Assembly: GCA_026391755.1 (NCBI GenBank)
Contig: JAPLDN010000227.1
Span: 1 to 28,683 of the forward strand
DNA from: Bacteroidota bacterium
Lineage (GTDB): Bacteria; Bacteroidota; Bacteroidia; Bacteroidales; FEN-979
DNA length: 28,683 bases
Reading direction: 5' to 3'
Positions 7,885 through 15,433 of this stretch are shown one piece after another. A program made the translations under genes and the position numbers. Numbering within the stretch: the first letter of the stretch is position 1; every line of letters starts with the position of its first letter. The notes under the pieces were generated by a model. That model had not been told where the DNA came from, did no database searches, and saw nothing but the letters and a program-made list of their open reading frames with translations.

Positions 7885-8760
7885 ATGACCGCATATGTAT
7901 TTCCCGGCCAGGGGGCCCAGTTTGTTGGAATGGGGAAAGATCTCTACGAGAAATCGGATTCCGCCAGAGCACTTTTTGAAAAAGCCAATGAAATACTTGG
8001 TTTCGGCATTACAGATCTGATGTTTGCAGGTACTGATGAGGACCTGAGGCAGACCAGGGTCACTCAGCCTGCAATTTTTCTTCATTCGGTAATCCTTGCC
8101 TCCACTCTCGGCGATACATTTAAACCCGATATGGTTGCCGGGCATTCCCTGGGTGAATTCTCAGCCCTGGTTGCAAACAAGGTTTTGTCCTTTGAAGATG
8201 GCCTAAGGCTTGTCTTCGCCAGGGCGCAGGCTATGCAGAAAGCCTGCGAAAAAGAACCTTCGACGATGGCTGCGATCCTGGGACTCGACGACCTTAAGGT
8301 TGAAGAGATCTGCAAATCCATCGACGAAATCGTAGTTCCTGCAAATTATAACAGCCCTGGTCAACTGGTTATTTCCGGAAGTATGAAGGGTATTGAGATT
8401 GCCTGTGAAAAATTAAAAGCCGGTGGTGCAAGACGTGCACTTCCTTTAAAAGTGGGAGGCGCATTTCATTCACCCCTTATGGAACCGGCCAGGGTGGAAC
8501 TCGCCGAAGCCATTAACAGCACAGTTTTTCATGAGCCTATTTGCCCGATTTACCAGAATGCCACTGCCGAAAGAGTCACTGACCCTGTAAAGATCAAGGA
8601 AAACCTGATTGCCCAGCTCACTGCTCCTGTGCTTTGGACTCAGATGGTTCAAAGGATGATTGCGGATGGTGCCACTCATTTCATTGAAGTCGGCCCCGGA
8701 AATGTATTACAGGGACTGATCTCCAAGATAGGGAAAGAAGTTAACGTCGCAGCTGCATAA
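7885..8760 (+). CDS. fabD: Malonyl-CoA:ACP transacylase
   Basis: 291 residues, slightly short of E. coli FabD (309). The oxyanion motif GQGAQ is at residues 8-12, the nucleophile S88 in GHSLGE, the substrate-carboxylate-binding R113 and the catalytic H195 in GGAFHSP. The C-terminal GPGNVLQGLI motif is also present. It transfers malonyl from CoA to acyl-carrier protein for fatty acid synthesis in the cytoplasm. It stands apart from other fab genes, 13 bases after the BI-1 gene. The phosphopantetheinyl transferase needed to activate ACP is encoded about 12 kb away at 20065-20781, but this is probably coincidence. Confidence 0.95.
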   Translation: MTAYVFPGQGAQFVGMGKDLYEKSDSARALFEKANEILGFGITDLMFAGTDEDLRQTRVTQPAIFLHSVILASTLGDTFKPDMVAGHSLGEFSALVANKVLSFEDGLRLVFARAQAMQKACEKEPSTMAAILGLDDLKVEEICKSIDEIVVPANYNSPGQLVISGSMKGIEIACEKLKAGGARRALPLKVGGAFHSPLMEPARVELAEAINSTVFHEPICPIYQNATAERVTDPVKIKENLIAQLTAPVLWTQMVQRMIADGATHFIEVGPGNVLQGLISKIGKEVNVAAA

Positions 8761-8764
8761 AAAA

Positions 8765-8793
8765 ATGTTTCCCCCGTAAAACGCGGAACACAT
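8765..8793. terminator. Possible bidirectional terminator between fabD and rfbB
   Basis: Between two convergent genes, an imperfect 12-base inverted repeat (8765-8776 and 8782-8793, 9 of 12 pairs) surrounds a TAAAA loop. It is flanked by an A-run on the left and a T-rich stretch on the right, the arrangement expected for a terminator that works both ways. The stem has three mismatches, so this is tentative. Confidence 0.4.
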
Positions 8794-8814
8794 TTCTTCA
8801 CTATCTCTTTTTGT

Positions 8815-9864
8815 TTACCGTTTATTATATTGGTTATCGTAATACTTCTGGTAGTCCCCGGTAGTTATATTCTTCATCCATTCTTCATTCGCAAGATACC
8901 AGTCTACCGTCTTCTCCAGACCCTCCTCAAACCTGGTACATGGCTTCCATTTCAGCTCATTCTGAAGCTTTGATGAATCAATCGCATACCTAAGGTCATG
9001 CCCTGCACGATCTTTGACATACGTTATCAGGTGTTCTGCAGTACCGGCAGTGCGGCGAAGCTTGGTATCCATGATAGTGCATAAAAGCTTCAGCAGGTCA
9101 ATATTCTTCCATTCATTGATGCCACCAATATTGTATGTCTCCCCGTTAATCCCTGCATGGAAGATCCTGTCAATGGCCTCTGCATGATCCTCCACAAATA
9201 ACCAGTCACGGATATTCTCACCCTTGCCGTAAACCGGGATCAGCTTATTGTTCCTGATATTGTTAATAACCAGGGGAATCAGCTTCTCGGGGAACTGGAA
9301 GGGTCCGTAATTGTTTGAACAATTCGAGATGACCATTGGCAGTTTGTAAGTATGAAAGTATGCCCTTACAAGATGGTCCGAACTTGCTTTCGAAGCCGAA
9401 TACGGGCTCCGGGGATCGTACGGAGTGGTCTCTACAAAAAGGCCTGTTTCGCCAAGGGAGCCGTAAACCTCATCTGTGGAGATATGATAAAACCGCTTGC
9501 CATCCATTGTATCCCAGATCTCCCTTGCAGCATTTAACAGGTTAACCGTTCCAATGATATTGGTATATATAAATTCGGTAGGATTGGCAATGGACCTGTC
9601 AACATGAGATTCAGCGGCAAGATGGATCACACCGTCGAAGCGGTATTTCTGGAAAATCTTTTTAATTAATTCCCCGGCGACAATATCGGCCTTTATAAAT
9701 TCATAGTTAGGTTCTTTCTCAATGTCCTTAAGGTTTGCAAGATTGCCTGCATACGTAAGCTTGTCAAGGTTCACAATTTTATACTGCGGATAGTTCTTGA
9801 CAAAACGCCTTACCACATGTGAACCGATAAAACCAGCTCCACCTGTTATCAAAATCGTTTTCAT
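8815..9864 (-). CDS. rfbB: dTDP-glucose 4,6-dehydratase
   Basis: 349 residues, the usual length. The NAD-binding motif GGAGFIGSH is at residues 8-16, the RmlB-specific T130-D131-E132 triad is in HISTDEVYG, and the SDR catalytic pair is Y155 and K159 in YSASK. The run SSDHLVRAYFHTY is typical of RmlB. It converts dTDP-glucose to dTDP-4-keto-6-deoxyglucose, the precursor of rhamnose and other deoxysugars. The other rml genes (rmlA, rmlC, rmlD) are not in the window. It lies 45 bases after galE and has its own perfect -7 element in that gap, so it may be transcribed both with galE and independently. Confidence 0.95.
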   Translation of the reverse strand: MKTILITGGAGFIGSHVVRRFVKNYPQYKIVNLDKLTYAGNLANLKDIEKEPNYEFIKADIVAGELIKKIFQKYRFDGVIHLAAESHVDRSIANPTEFIYTNIIGTVNLLNAAREIWDTMDGKRFYHISTDEVYGSLGETGLFVETTPYDPRSPYSASKASSDHLVRAYFHTYKLPMVISNCSNNYGPFQFPEKLIPLVINNIRNNKLIPVYGKGENIRDWLFVEDHAEAIDRIFHAGINGETYNIGGINEWKNIDLLKLLCTIMDTKLRRTAGTAEHLITYVKDRAGHDLRYAIDSSKLQNELKWKPCTRFEEGLEKTVDWYLANEEWMKNITTGDYQKYYDNQYNKR

Positions 9865-9890
9865 CGTTGGGATGTTTAGAGTTCGAATCT

Positions 9891-9898
9891 CAAAGATA
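9891..9898 (-). promoter_or_regulatory. Candidate -7 promoter element for rfbB
   Basis: On the minus strand TATCTTTG matches TAnnTTTG exactly and lies 26 bases before the rfbB ATG, giving a leader of about 20 bases. No -33 TTTG is evident. Confidence 0.45.
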
Positions 9899-9909
9899 AA
9901 TAAATATAC

Positions 9910-10944
9910 TTACTTTTTGTCCTTTTCAGCGAGTGCCTTTTCCCACTTCCATGCCGAAGCCGTCATCTCATCAAGACTTTTCTCAGTTTTCCAGCCCAGC
10001 TCTTTGTTTGCATATTCTGTGTCGGCCCATACCTTTTCGATATCCCCCGGGCGACGGTCCATAACCTGGTAATTCAACCTGACACCAGTAGACCGTTCAA
10101 ACGATTCAATTACCTGTAATACCGAAAAGCCGTTTCCGGTCCCAAGATTGAAAACCTCAACTTTTTGTTTCATTTTATTTTCAAGCATCCTTTCAACCGC
10201 AATGACATGGGCCTTTGCCAGATCTGTAACATGAAGGTAATCCCTTATGGCCGTGCCATCAGGTGTATTGTAATCGCTTCCCCAAACCCTCAGGAAAGGC
10301 CTTTTCCCAATGGCAGTTTGGGTTATATAAGGCATCAGGCTGTTCGGAACGCCGAGCGGGAGCTCTCCAATGATCGCAGTTTCATGAGCCCCGACAGGGT
10401 TGAAATACCTTAACAGAATTCCCTGTATCCCCGATATATTACTGGTATCGCTTATAATCTCTTCTGATATCTGTTTGGTATTTCCATAAGGGGACCATGC
10501 TTTCTGTATCGGAGCATCCTCTTTTACCGGTAATTTTTCAGGCTGGCCGTAAACCGTGCAGGAAGAAGAGAATACGATATCAGGGATATCGTTATCAATC
10601 ATCCCCTGGAGTATGTTGATAAGGGAAACAAGGTTGTTGTGATAATACTTCAGTGGAAAATCCACCGACTCACCAACCGCCTTGAAAGCTGCAAAATGAA
10701 TAATCCCCTTCAGATCATTATGTTTTCTGAAAAATTCCCCGGTCTTAACTGAATCCGTCAGATTGAACTGCTCGAACAACGGCTTCTGACCTGTGATCCT
10801 GGCAATATTATCAAGGACCTCGATTGAAGAATTCGAAAGGTCATCCACGATGATCACCTCGTACCCTTTTGCCTGAAGCTCAACAACGGTGTGGCTTCCG
10901 ATATACCCTGTGCCGCCTGTAACTAGAATTTTCATATTGATCAT
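9910..10944 (-). CDS. galE: UDP-glucose 4-epimerase
   Basis: Up to 344 residues. Numbered from the first ATG, the NAD-binding GGTGYIGSHT is at residues 10-19, SSSCTVYG is near 125-132, and the catalytic pair Y152 and K156 is in SPYGNTK. The C-terminal RPGDIEKVWAD run is diagnostic for GalE. It interconverts UDP-glucose and UDP-galactose (some homologues also the N-acetyl forms). A second ATG at 10935 begins MKILVTGGTGYIG, the commoner family start, and is the likelier true start because the candidate -7 word AATATTTG (10955-10962, minus) would put the transcript start close to the first ATG. It is downstream of the wlbCBA genes in the same direction. Confidence 0.94.
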   Translation of the reverse strand: MINMKILVTGGTGYIGSHTVVELQAKGYEVIIVDDLSNSSIEVLDNIARITGQKPLFEQFNLTDSVKTGEFFRKHNDLKGIIHFAAFKAVGESVDFPLKYYHNNLVSLINILQGMIDNDIPDIVFSSSCTVYGQPEKLPVKEDAPIQKAWSPYGNTKQISEEIISDTSNISGIQGILLRYFNPVGAHETAIIGELPLGVPNSLMPYITQTAIGKRPFLRVWGSDYNTPDGTAIRDYLHVTDLAKAHVIAVERMLENKMKQKVEVFNLGTGNGFSVLQVIESFERSTGVRLNYQVMDRRPGDIEKVWADTEYANKELGWKTEKSLDEMTASAWKWEKALAEKDKK

Positions 10945-10946
10945 GT

Positions 10947-10981
10947 TTACTTAACAAATATTCGCGATCCGGCTCACGATT
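10947..10981 (-). repeat. Degenerate heptad tandem repeat (locus B)
   Basis: Read on the minus strand, the 43-base gap between wlbA and galE contains 7-base units beginning AATCGTG, then AGCCGGA, then TCGCGAA, and ending TAAGTAA. AATCGTG is identical to two units of locus A, and the next two differ by one base each from locus A units ATCCGGA and TCGCGAT. As at locus A, the block lies between two same-direction genes, starts just after a stop codon, and reads in the direction of transcription. Confidence 0.6.
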
Positions 10982-10987
10982 CACTGT

Positions 10988-11977
10988 TTACGTTCTTTTC
11001 AGGAACGGATGATAATCACCCTTCAGTCCGATCGGGCTGTCATTCCTTATCTGAAACGCAATATTTATACTGGACCTGGCATCAGTCAGTCCAAAGCCCT
11101 TACCCGACAGAATATCCCTGTATGTATCGGTATGAAGGTCGGTAAAGCCTTCACTGAACTCAACTGCTTCCCCATCGAGAGTTAGCAACCTGTATGTACG
11201 CTTACCTGTTTTTTTTACCTGGTCGGGAATGTCGTTGTAATCAAGGCTGAGGAACCATCTGATCCTGGCCTTTTCAAGTTCGAGAAAACCACCGGCTTTA
11301 CTTTCGGTCATTACATGTACCTTGTTGGATTTCACTTCCCCGAAAATCCAGGTCAGCATATCAAAAAAGTGAATTCCTATATTGCTTGCGATTCCTCCCG
11401 ACTTTGAAATATCTCCTTTCCATGAACGGTAATACCAGTTTCCCCTGGAAGTGATATAAGTCAGGTCCAGGTTATACATCTTGTTTTTCGAGCCTTTCCT
11501 GATTTTTTCGCGAAGGGCAATAATGGCCGGGTGCAACCTTAGCTGGAGTACGGTAAATACTTTTTTACCGGTTTCTTTTTCAATTTCCTTCAAGGCATCC
11601 AGGTTCCATGGATTCAGTACGATCGGTTTTTCACAAATGGCATTTGCTTCATTGCGCAGTGCCAGCCTTATATGTGAATCATGCATATAGTTTGGCGAGC
11701 AGATGCTCACATAATCCACCTTGTTGACTTCCTGCCTTTTTTTTGCAAGGGCCATTCTTCTCAGCTTATCCAGGTGACGGTCAAACCGCTCCGGCTCAAT
11801 GAAAAAATCGGCATTTGGAAAATAGCTGTCGATGATCCCCACTCCATCATATGGATCTAATGCGCATATGATCTTGTTCCCGGTTTCCTTGATTGCCTTC
11901 ATATGCCTGGGAGCAACGTATCCAGCCGCTCCGATCAATGCAAAATTCACAGGTCTGTTTAGTTCTGCTGTTTTCAT
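10988..11977 (-). CDS. wlbA: WlbA/WbpB-type UDP-GlcNAcA 3-dehydrogenase
   Basis: 329 residues of the Gfo/Idh/MocA fold. The N-terminal Rossmann region has NFALIGAAGYVAPRHMKAIK, a signature I recognise from WlbA. Other WlbA features are ALDPYDGVGIIDSYFP, the conserved E116-K117-P118 of the family, and GGIASNIGIHFFDMLTWIFG. The enzyme oxidises the 3-hydroxyl of UDP-N-acetylglucosaminuronate with NAD+, giving the 3-keto sugar that WlbC aminates. The ATG overlaps the TGA of wlbB (ATGA, 11974-11977), so translation is coupled. Downstream is galE after a 43-base repeat-containing gap. The assignment is helped by the adjacent wlbB and wlbC genes. Confidence 0.85.
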   Translation of the reverse strand: MKTAELNRPVNFALIGAAGYVAPRHMKAIKETGNKIICALDPYDGVGIIDSYFPNADFFIEPERFDRHLDKLRRMALAKKRQEVNKVDYVSICSPNYMHDSHIRLALRNEANAICEKPIVLNPWNLDALKEIEKETGKKVFTVLQLRLHPAIIALREKIRKGSKNKMYNLDLTYITSRGNWYYRSWKGDISKSGGIASNIGIHFFDMLTWIFGEVKSNKVHVMTESKAGGFLELEKARIRWFLSLDYNDIPDQVKKTGKRTYRLLTLDGEAVEFSEGFTDLHTDTYRDILSGKGFGLTDARSSINIAFQIRNDSPIGLKGDYHPFLKRT

Positions 11978-12555
11978 TTCCTTAAGTTAATTACTTTCCC
12001 ATCGATATACCTGTATTTTTCTTTGCTTTCGGGGCAGACTGCAAATCCCTTCTCGTCAAACGTCAGTCTGTGCCCGTATTCGCTCATCCAGCCAACGTGA
12101 CGGCCGGGGTTACCTACAATAAGGGCATATGCAGGAACGTCCTTTGTCACAACCGCGCCCGCCCCGATAAATGCAAACTCGCCTATGGTATGGCCGCAGA
12201 CGATAGTGGAATTGGCCCCGATTGATGCGCCGTGTTTCACAAGGGTTTGCTGGTACTGGTCCCTTCTGAGGATATGGGAGCGCGGATTGATTACATTAGT
12301 GAAGACCATGGATGGCCCTAGAAAAACGTCATCCTCACAGATCACACCGGTATAGATTGAAACATTATTCTGGACCTTGACATTTCGTCCCAGGGTGACC
12401 TTTGGAGAAACTACTACGTTCTGGCCCAGGTTACAATTTTCACCGATCTCACAATCTTTCATGACATGCGTGAAATGCCATATCTTGCTTCCTTTTCCTA
12501 TCTTACAACCTTCGTCGATGACGGCTGTTTCATGTGCAAAAAATTCTTTTTCCAT
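11974..12555 (-). CDS. wlbB: WlbB/WbpD-type UDP-3-amino sugar N-acetyltransferase
   Basis: 193 residues, a left-handed beta-helix (hexapeptide repeat) acyltransferase. The N-terminal run HETAVIDEGCKIGKGSKIWH and repeats such as LGQNVVVSPKVTLGRNVKVQ are characteristic. A loop with FTNVINPRS interrupts the helix, as in WbpD/WlbB, and the coil resumes with GASIGANSTIVCGHTIGEFA. It uses acetyl-CoA to acetylate the 3-amino group made by WlbC, giving UDP-2,3-diacetamido-2,3-dideoxyglucuronate. The gene starts 1 base after the wlbC stop and its stop overlaps the wlbA start, so the three genes form a tightly coupled set. Confidence 0.88.
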   Translation of the reverse strand: MEKEFFAHETAVIDEGCKIGKGSKIWHFTHVMKDCEIGENCNLGQNVVVSPKVTLGRNVKVQNNVSIYTGVICEDDVFLGPSMVFTNVINPRSHILRRDQYQQTLVKHGASIGANSTIVCGHTIGEFAFIGAGAVVTKDVPAYALIVGNPGRHVGWMSEYGHRLTFDEKGFAVCPESKEKYRYIDGKVINLRK

Positions 12556-12556
12556 T

Positions 12557-13687
12557 TCAGGAGTTTAAAAATTCAAGTACCGAGGAGGTAATATGCTCCA
12601 GTTGTTCCTCCTCCAGTTCGGTATGCATGGGCAGGGAAACCACGGTACTGGAAAGATGCTCCGTTACCGGGAAATCTCCGGGTTTGTACCTGGGATCGAG
12701 GTATGCTTTCTGAAGATGCAAAGGAACAGGATAATAAATCATGGCCGGTATCTCTTTCGAATTCAAATGAGCGATCAAAGCGGCACGGTCAATATCATGA
12801 GTCACAAGCGTATACTGGTGAAAAACATGATTTGAACCTGAATACCTGGCGGGTGTTTTCAATTTGGGATTGCCTTGAAAAGCCTTGTCATAAAAATCAG
12901 CTGCAGCCCTGCGTTTTGCTGCGTACTGGTCAAGATACTGAAGCTTGACTTTCAGGATAGCCGCCTGTATGCTGTCAAGGCGTGAATTTACACCCACGCA
13001 GTCATGGTAGTAACGTACGGCCATGCCATGATTAACCACTACCCTGAGCTGTTTTGCCAGTTCATCGTCATTCGTGAATATGGCTCCCCCATCGCCGTAA
13101 CATCCCAGGTTCTTTGAAGGAAAAAATGAAGTACAGCCGATATGGCCGATAGTGCCTGCCTTCTTTCGGCTGCCATCCCTGAAGATATAATCGGCTCCTA
13201 TTGCCTGGCAATTATCCTCTATCACGAAAAGCTTGTGCCTGGATGCAATCTCCATGATCGCTTCCATGGGTGCGGCCTGCCCGAAAAGATGGACCGGGAC
13301 AATGGCTTTGGTTTTCGGCGTGATCGCACTTTCTATCGCTTTTGGATCTATGTTGAAGGTATCCGGGTCAACATCTACAAGAACCGGGGTCAGGCGAAGA
13401 AGGGCAATGACTTCCGCAGTGGCAATAAAAGTAAAAGAAGTCGTAATGACCTCATCGCCCGGCTGCAGGTCCAGGGCCATCATCGCAACCTGGAGTGCAT
13501 CGGTACCGTTGGCGCAGGGAATAACATTCCTGATCCCGAGATACTTCTCAAGATCTTTCTGAAAGGCTGTTACCGCAGGCCCGTTAATAAAAGCACATGA
13601 GTCAATAACCTCATGGATCGCCTTGTCAACCTCTTCTTTCATGTTCAGGTACTGACTGCGTAAGTCGACCATTTGAATTTTTTTCAT
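12557..13687 (-). CDS. wlbC: WlbC/WbpE-type PLP-dependent aminotransferase (DegT family)
   Basis: 376 residues, full length for the DegT/DnrJ/EryC1/StrS family. The PLP-binding lysine is K192 in SFFPSKNLGCYGDGGA; D158 and Q161 in EDNCQAIGA contact the cofactor ring; GTDAL at 61-65 binds the phosphate. It transfers an amino group from glutamate to the 3-keto position of the uronic acid produced by WlbA. It is the first gene of the wlbC-wlbB-wlbA-galE-rfbB series. The start ATG gives MKKIQMVDLRSQY, the normal family beginning. Specificity (WlbC rather than another sugar aminotransferase) rests largely on the neighbouring wlbA and wlbB. Confidence 0.88.
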   Translation of the reverse strand: MKKIQMVDLRSQYLNMKEEVDKAIHEVIDSCAFINGPAVTAFQKDLEKYLGIRNVIPCANGTDALQVAMMALDLQPGDEVITTSFTFIATAEVIALLRLTPVLVDVDPDTFNIDPKAIESAITPKTKAIVPVHLFGQAAPMEAIMEIASRHKLFVIEDNCQAIGADYIFRDGSRKKAGTIGHIGCTSFFPSKNLGCYGDGGAIFTNDDELAKQLRVVVNHGMAVRYYHDCVGVNSRLDSIQAAILKVKLQYLDQYAAKRRAAADFYDKAFQGNPKLKTPARYSGSNHVFHQYTLVTHDIDRAALIAHLNSKEIPAMIYYPVPLHLQKAYLDPRYKPGDFPVTEHLSSTVVSLPMHTELEEEQLEHITSSVLEFLNS

Positions 13688-13712
13688 CAGTAAAAAGTTT
13701 TATTAGGATGCA

Positions 13713-13720
13713 CAAAAATA
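13713..13720 (-). promoter_or_regulatory. Candidate -7 promoter element for the wlbCBA operon
   Basis: On the minus strand TATTTTTG matches TAnnTTTG exactly and lies 25 bases before the wlbC ATG, giving a leader of about 20 bases. A -33 TTTG is not visible at the right distance. Confidence 0.45.
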
Positions 13721-13735
13721 AGAATGTAAAATGAA

Positions 13736-13767
13736 TTTGTTTTCAGGCAGTGATTTTAATAATTTTA
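13736..13767 (+). promoter_or_regulatory. Candidate promoter for elbB
   Basis: TTTG (13736-13739), a 20-base spacer and TAATTTTA (13760-13767) match the Bacteroidota -33/-7 pattern with one mismatch in the last base of the -7 word. It would start transcription about 30 bases before the ATG at 13805. Confidence 0.35.
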
Positions 13768-13804
13768 CCATGGAAAAATTTTGTATAAATATAACGAAAG
13801 AATT

Positions 13805-14452
13805 ATGAAAAAATTTGCTGTTGTCCTCGCAGGATGCGGAGTTTTTGACGGGGCTGAGATCACCGAAGCAGTCCTGACCCTGCTTGCCATTGACAAAGCC
13901 GGGGCCACATCCCAATGTTTTGCCCCCGATATTGAGCAATACCATGTGATTGATCACCTGCACAAGAAACCGGCAGGTGAAAAACGCAACGTGCTTACCG
14001 AAGCGGCCAGGATCACAAGAGGTGATATCAAACCTTTAAGCGAATTTTCAGCCTCCGGGTTTGATGCAATAATTTTTCCGGGCGGATTTGGTGCTGCCAA
14101 AAATCTGTGCAGCTGGGCATACAAAGGTGACGACGCAAAGGTGAATCCTGAAGTGGAGAAAGCGGTCAGGGCCATGCATGAAGCAGGGAAACCCATCGGT
14201 GCCATGTGCATCGCCCCTGTGATCCTGGGCATACTGTTCAGGGGGGCAAAACTAACCACGGGTCAGGATCCGGCTTCAGGCAGTTTTATTGAAAAGAAAG
14301 GGAACAAGTATGTTCAGGCCGATCATGGGCAGGTCGTCATCGACCCTGTTCACAAACTATTCACCACGCCGTGTTACATGCTCGATGCCACGATAAGCCA
14401 GATAGCTGAAGGGACGCAGAATATTGTAAATGAAATGATAAAAATGTTGTAA
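13805..14452 (+). CDS. elbB: ElbB-type glyoxalase of the DJ-1/PfpI superfamily
   Basis: 215 residues, matching the usual ElbB length. The N-terminus KKFAVVLAGCGVFDGAEITE is diagnostic. The nucleophile-elbow cysteine is in GKPIGAMCIAPVILG, and FPGGFGAAKNLCSWA is also conserved. E. coli ElbB has glyoxalase III activity and was named for enhancing lycopene yield, so an isoprenoid role is often stated but weakly supported. The frame opens earlier (ATG at 13781), but the ATG at 13805 is chosen because MKKFAVVLAGCG is the conserved family start. The gene is alone on its strand and convergent with the GGGP synthase operon. Confidence 0.9.
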   Translation: MKKFAVVLAGCGVFDGAEITEAVLTLLAIDKAGATSQCFAPDIEQYHVIDHLHKKPAGEKRNVLTEAARITRGDIKPLSEFSASGFDAIIFPGGFGAAKNLCSWAYKGDDAKVNPEVEKAVRAMHEAGKPIGAMCIAPVILGILFRGAKLTTGQDPASGSFIEKKGNKYVQADHGQVVIDPVHKLFTTPCYMLDATISQIAEGTQNIVNEMIKML

Positions 14453-14691
14453 GCGAAGCATCTCACACCGCCGCTGCACTTGTCGCTTGTATAAATGCAA
14501 CGCTGCTGCGCCTTCTGCGTCGCTCACATAAACATTCTTCAGATTAGAATCTATAACCAGGCTCGCTCCTTGAAGCCAAGGCAGCTTTTGCATTATACTT
14601 CGCTCCTGACAGCCAAGGCAACTTTTGCGATATATTTCGCTCACTGCAGCAAAGGCGGCTTGTGTGCGAAGCTCCGTTATAAGCTATCTAT
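14453..14691. other. Gene-free spacer between elbB and GGGP synthase, with inverted repeats
   Basis: This 239-base gap separates convergent genes and is unusually long for the window. It contains AAGCGA (14451-14456, touching the elbB stop) paired with TCGCTT (14483-14488), several GCTGC/GCAGC words at 14470-14520, and then the 37-bp tandem repeat described separately. An open frame across it on the minus strand has no start context or family resemblance and also runs antisense into elbB, so I do not call a gene. Confidence 0.6.
14563..14673. repeat. 37-bp tandem repeat, three copies
   Basis: Three consecutive units of 37 bases begin at 14563, 14600 and 14637, each opening with TCGCTC. Units 1 and 2 agree at 30 of 37 positions, sharing TCGCTCCT, AGCCAAGGCA and CTTTTGC. 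Unit 3 keeps TCGCTC, AGC and AAGGC but has drifted. The array lies between convergent genes. It could be a family of dispersed intergenic repeats; no coding function is seen. Confidence 0.75.
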
Positions 14692-15423
14692 TTACTTCAA
14701 TATTTCACTAATTGCAGGAATCAGTTTCGGATTTTTCTCAATCGCATTGCCGATAACGATAACATCGGCTCCTGCTTTCAATGCAGTTTTCGCTTTTACC
14801 GTATCGGTAATACCACCTCCGACGATAAGCGGGATGGAAATATTCTCTTTTACCCGACTGATCATTTCCCCGGGGACAGGAATCAAGGCACCTGAACCGG
14901 CATCCATATAGATCAGTCTGAGTCCAAGCATCTCCCCTGCAATTGCTGTGCAAACAGCAATATCGGGTTTATCGGAAGGAATGGGCCGGGTGTTGCTGAT
15001 ATAGGAAACCGAAGTGGGCCGTCCGCTTTCGATCAGCATATAACCAGTTGGCAGGATCTCAAGTTTGCTGGCTCTGAGTAAGGCGGCTGATTCCACATGC
15101 TTGCCGATAAGCATATCGGGATTTCTCCCCGATATAAGGGAGAGCAGTAATATTCCATGGGCGTTGGGATATACCTGGAGGCTGCTTCCTGGAAAAAGGA
15201 CTAAGGGAATGTTTGAATAATCGCGCAGAATCCTGATTTGCTTTTCTCCGTTCCCGTGCATCAGCAGGCTGCCTCCGAAAAAGAAATAGTCGACTCCGGC
15301 TTTTGAAGATATCCCTGCCAGTTTTTTTAGAGATGCAGTTGTCGATTTATCAGGATCCACCAGGACTGCAAATTTTTTCCTGCCGTTGGAAGCGTCTTTC
15401 GTTAATTTGTTCAACAGGTCCAT
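14692..15423 (-). CDS. Geranylgeranylglyceryl-phosphate synthase family protein (PcrB/GGGPS)
   Basis: 243 residues, a TIM-barrel prenyltransferase. The Mg-binding aspartates are in LVDPDK (D23, D25). Further family motifs are FFFGGSLL, LFPGSS near 76-81, SYISNTRPIPSDKPD, YMDAGSGA, VGGGITD and VIGNAIEKNP, which bind glycerol phosphate. The enzyme joins sn-glycerol-1-phosphate to a long prenyl diphosphate by an ether bond, the first step of archaeal-type lipid synthesis; a branch of the family occurs in Bacteroidota. The prenyl chain length cannot be read from the sequence. It is the last gene of the minus-strand operon, 10 bases after metF. No UbiA-type second prenyltransferase or G1P dehydrogenase is in the window. 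Confidence 0.88.
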   Translation of the reverse strand: MDLLNKLTKDASNGRKKFAVLVDPDKSTTASLKKLAGISSKAGVDYFFFGGSLLMHGNGEKQIRILRDYSNIPLVLFPGSSLQVYPNAHGILLLSLISGRNPDMLIGKHVESAALLRASKLEILPTGYMLIESGRPTSVSYISNTRPIPSDKPDIAVCTAIAGEMLGLRLIYMDAGSGALIPVPGEMISRVKENISIPLIVGGGITDTVKAKTALKAGADVIVIGNAIEKNPKLIPAISEILK

Positions 15424-15433
15424 AGATGAACTC

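Noticed and set aside
9879..9891. GAGTTCGAATCTC resembles the T-arm and loop of a tRNA.
   Set aside because: No acceptor stem, D-arm or anticodon arm can be placed around it in a 45-base gap between galE and rfbB; it is an isolated look-alike.
14357..14644. A 95-codon open frame on the minus strand across the elbB/GGGPS gap.
   Set aside because: It runs antisense through the end of elbB and through the 37-bp repeat, has no family resemblance and no start context; treated as chance.
14563..14673. A short CRISPR array.
   Set aside because: The 37-base units are directly adjacent with no spacers between them, the units themselves diverge, and there are no cas genes in the window.
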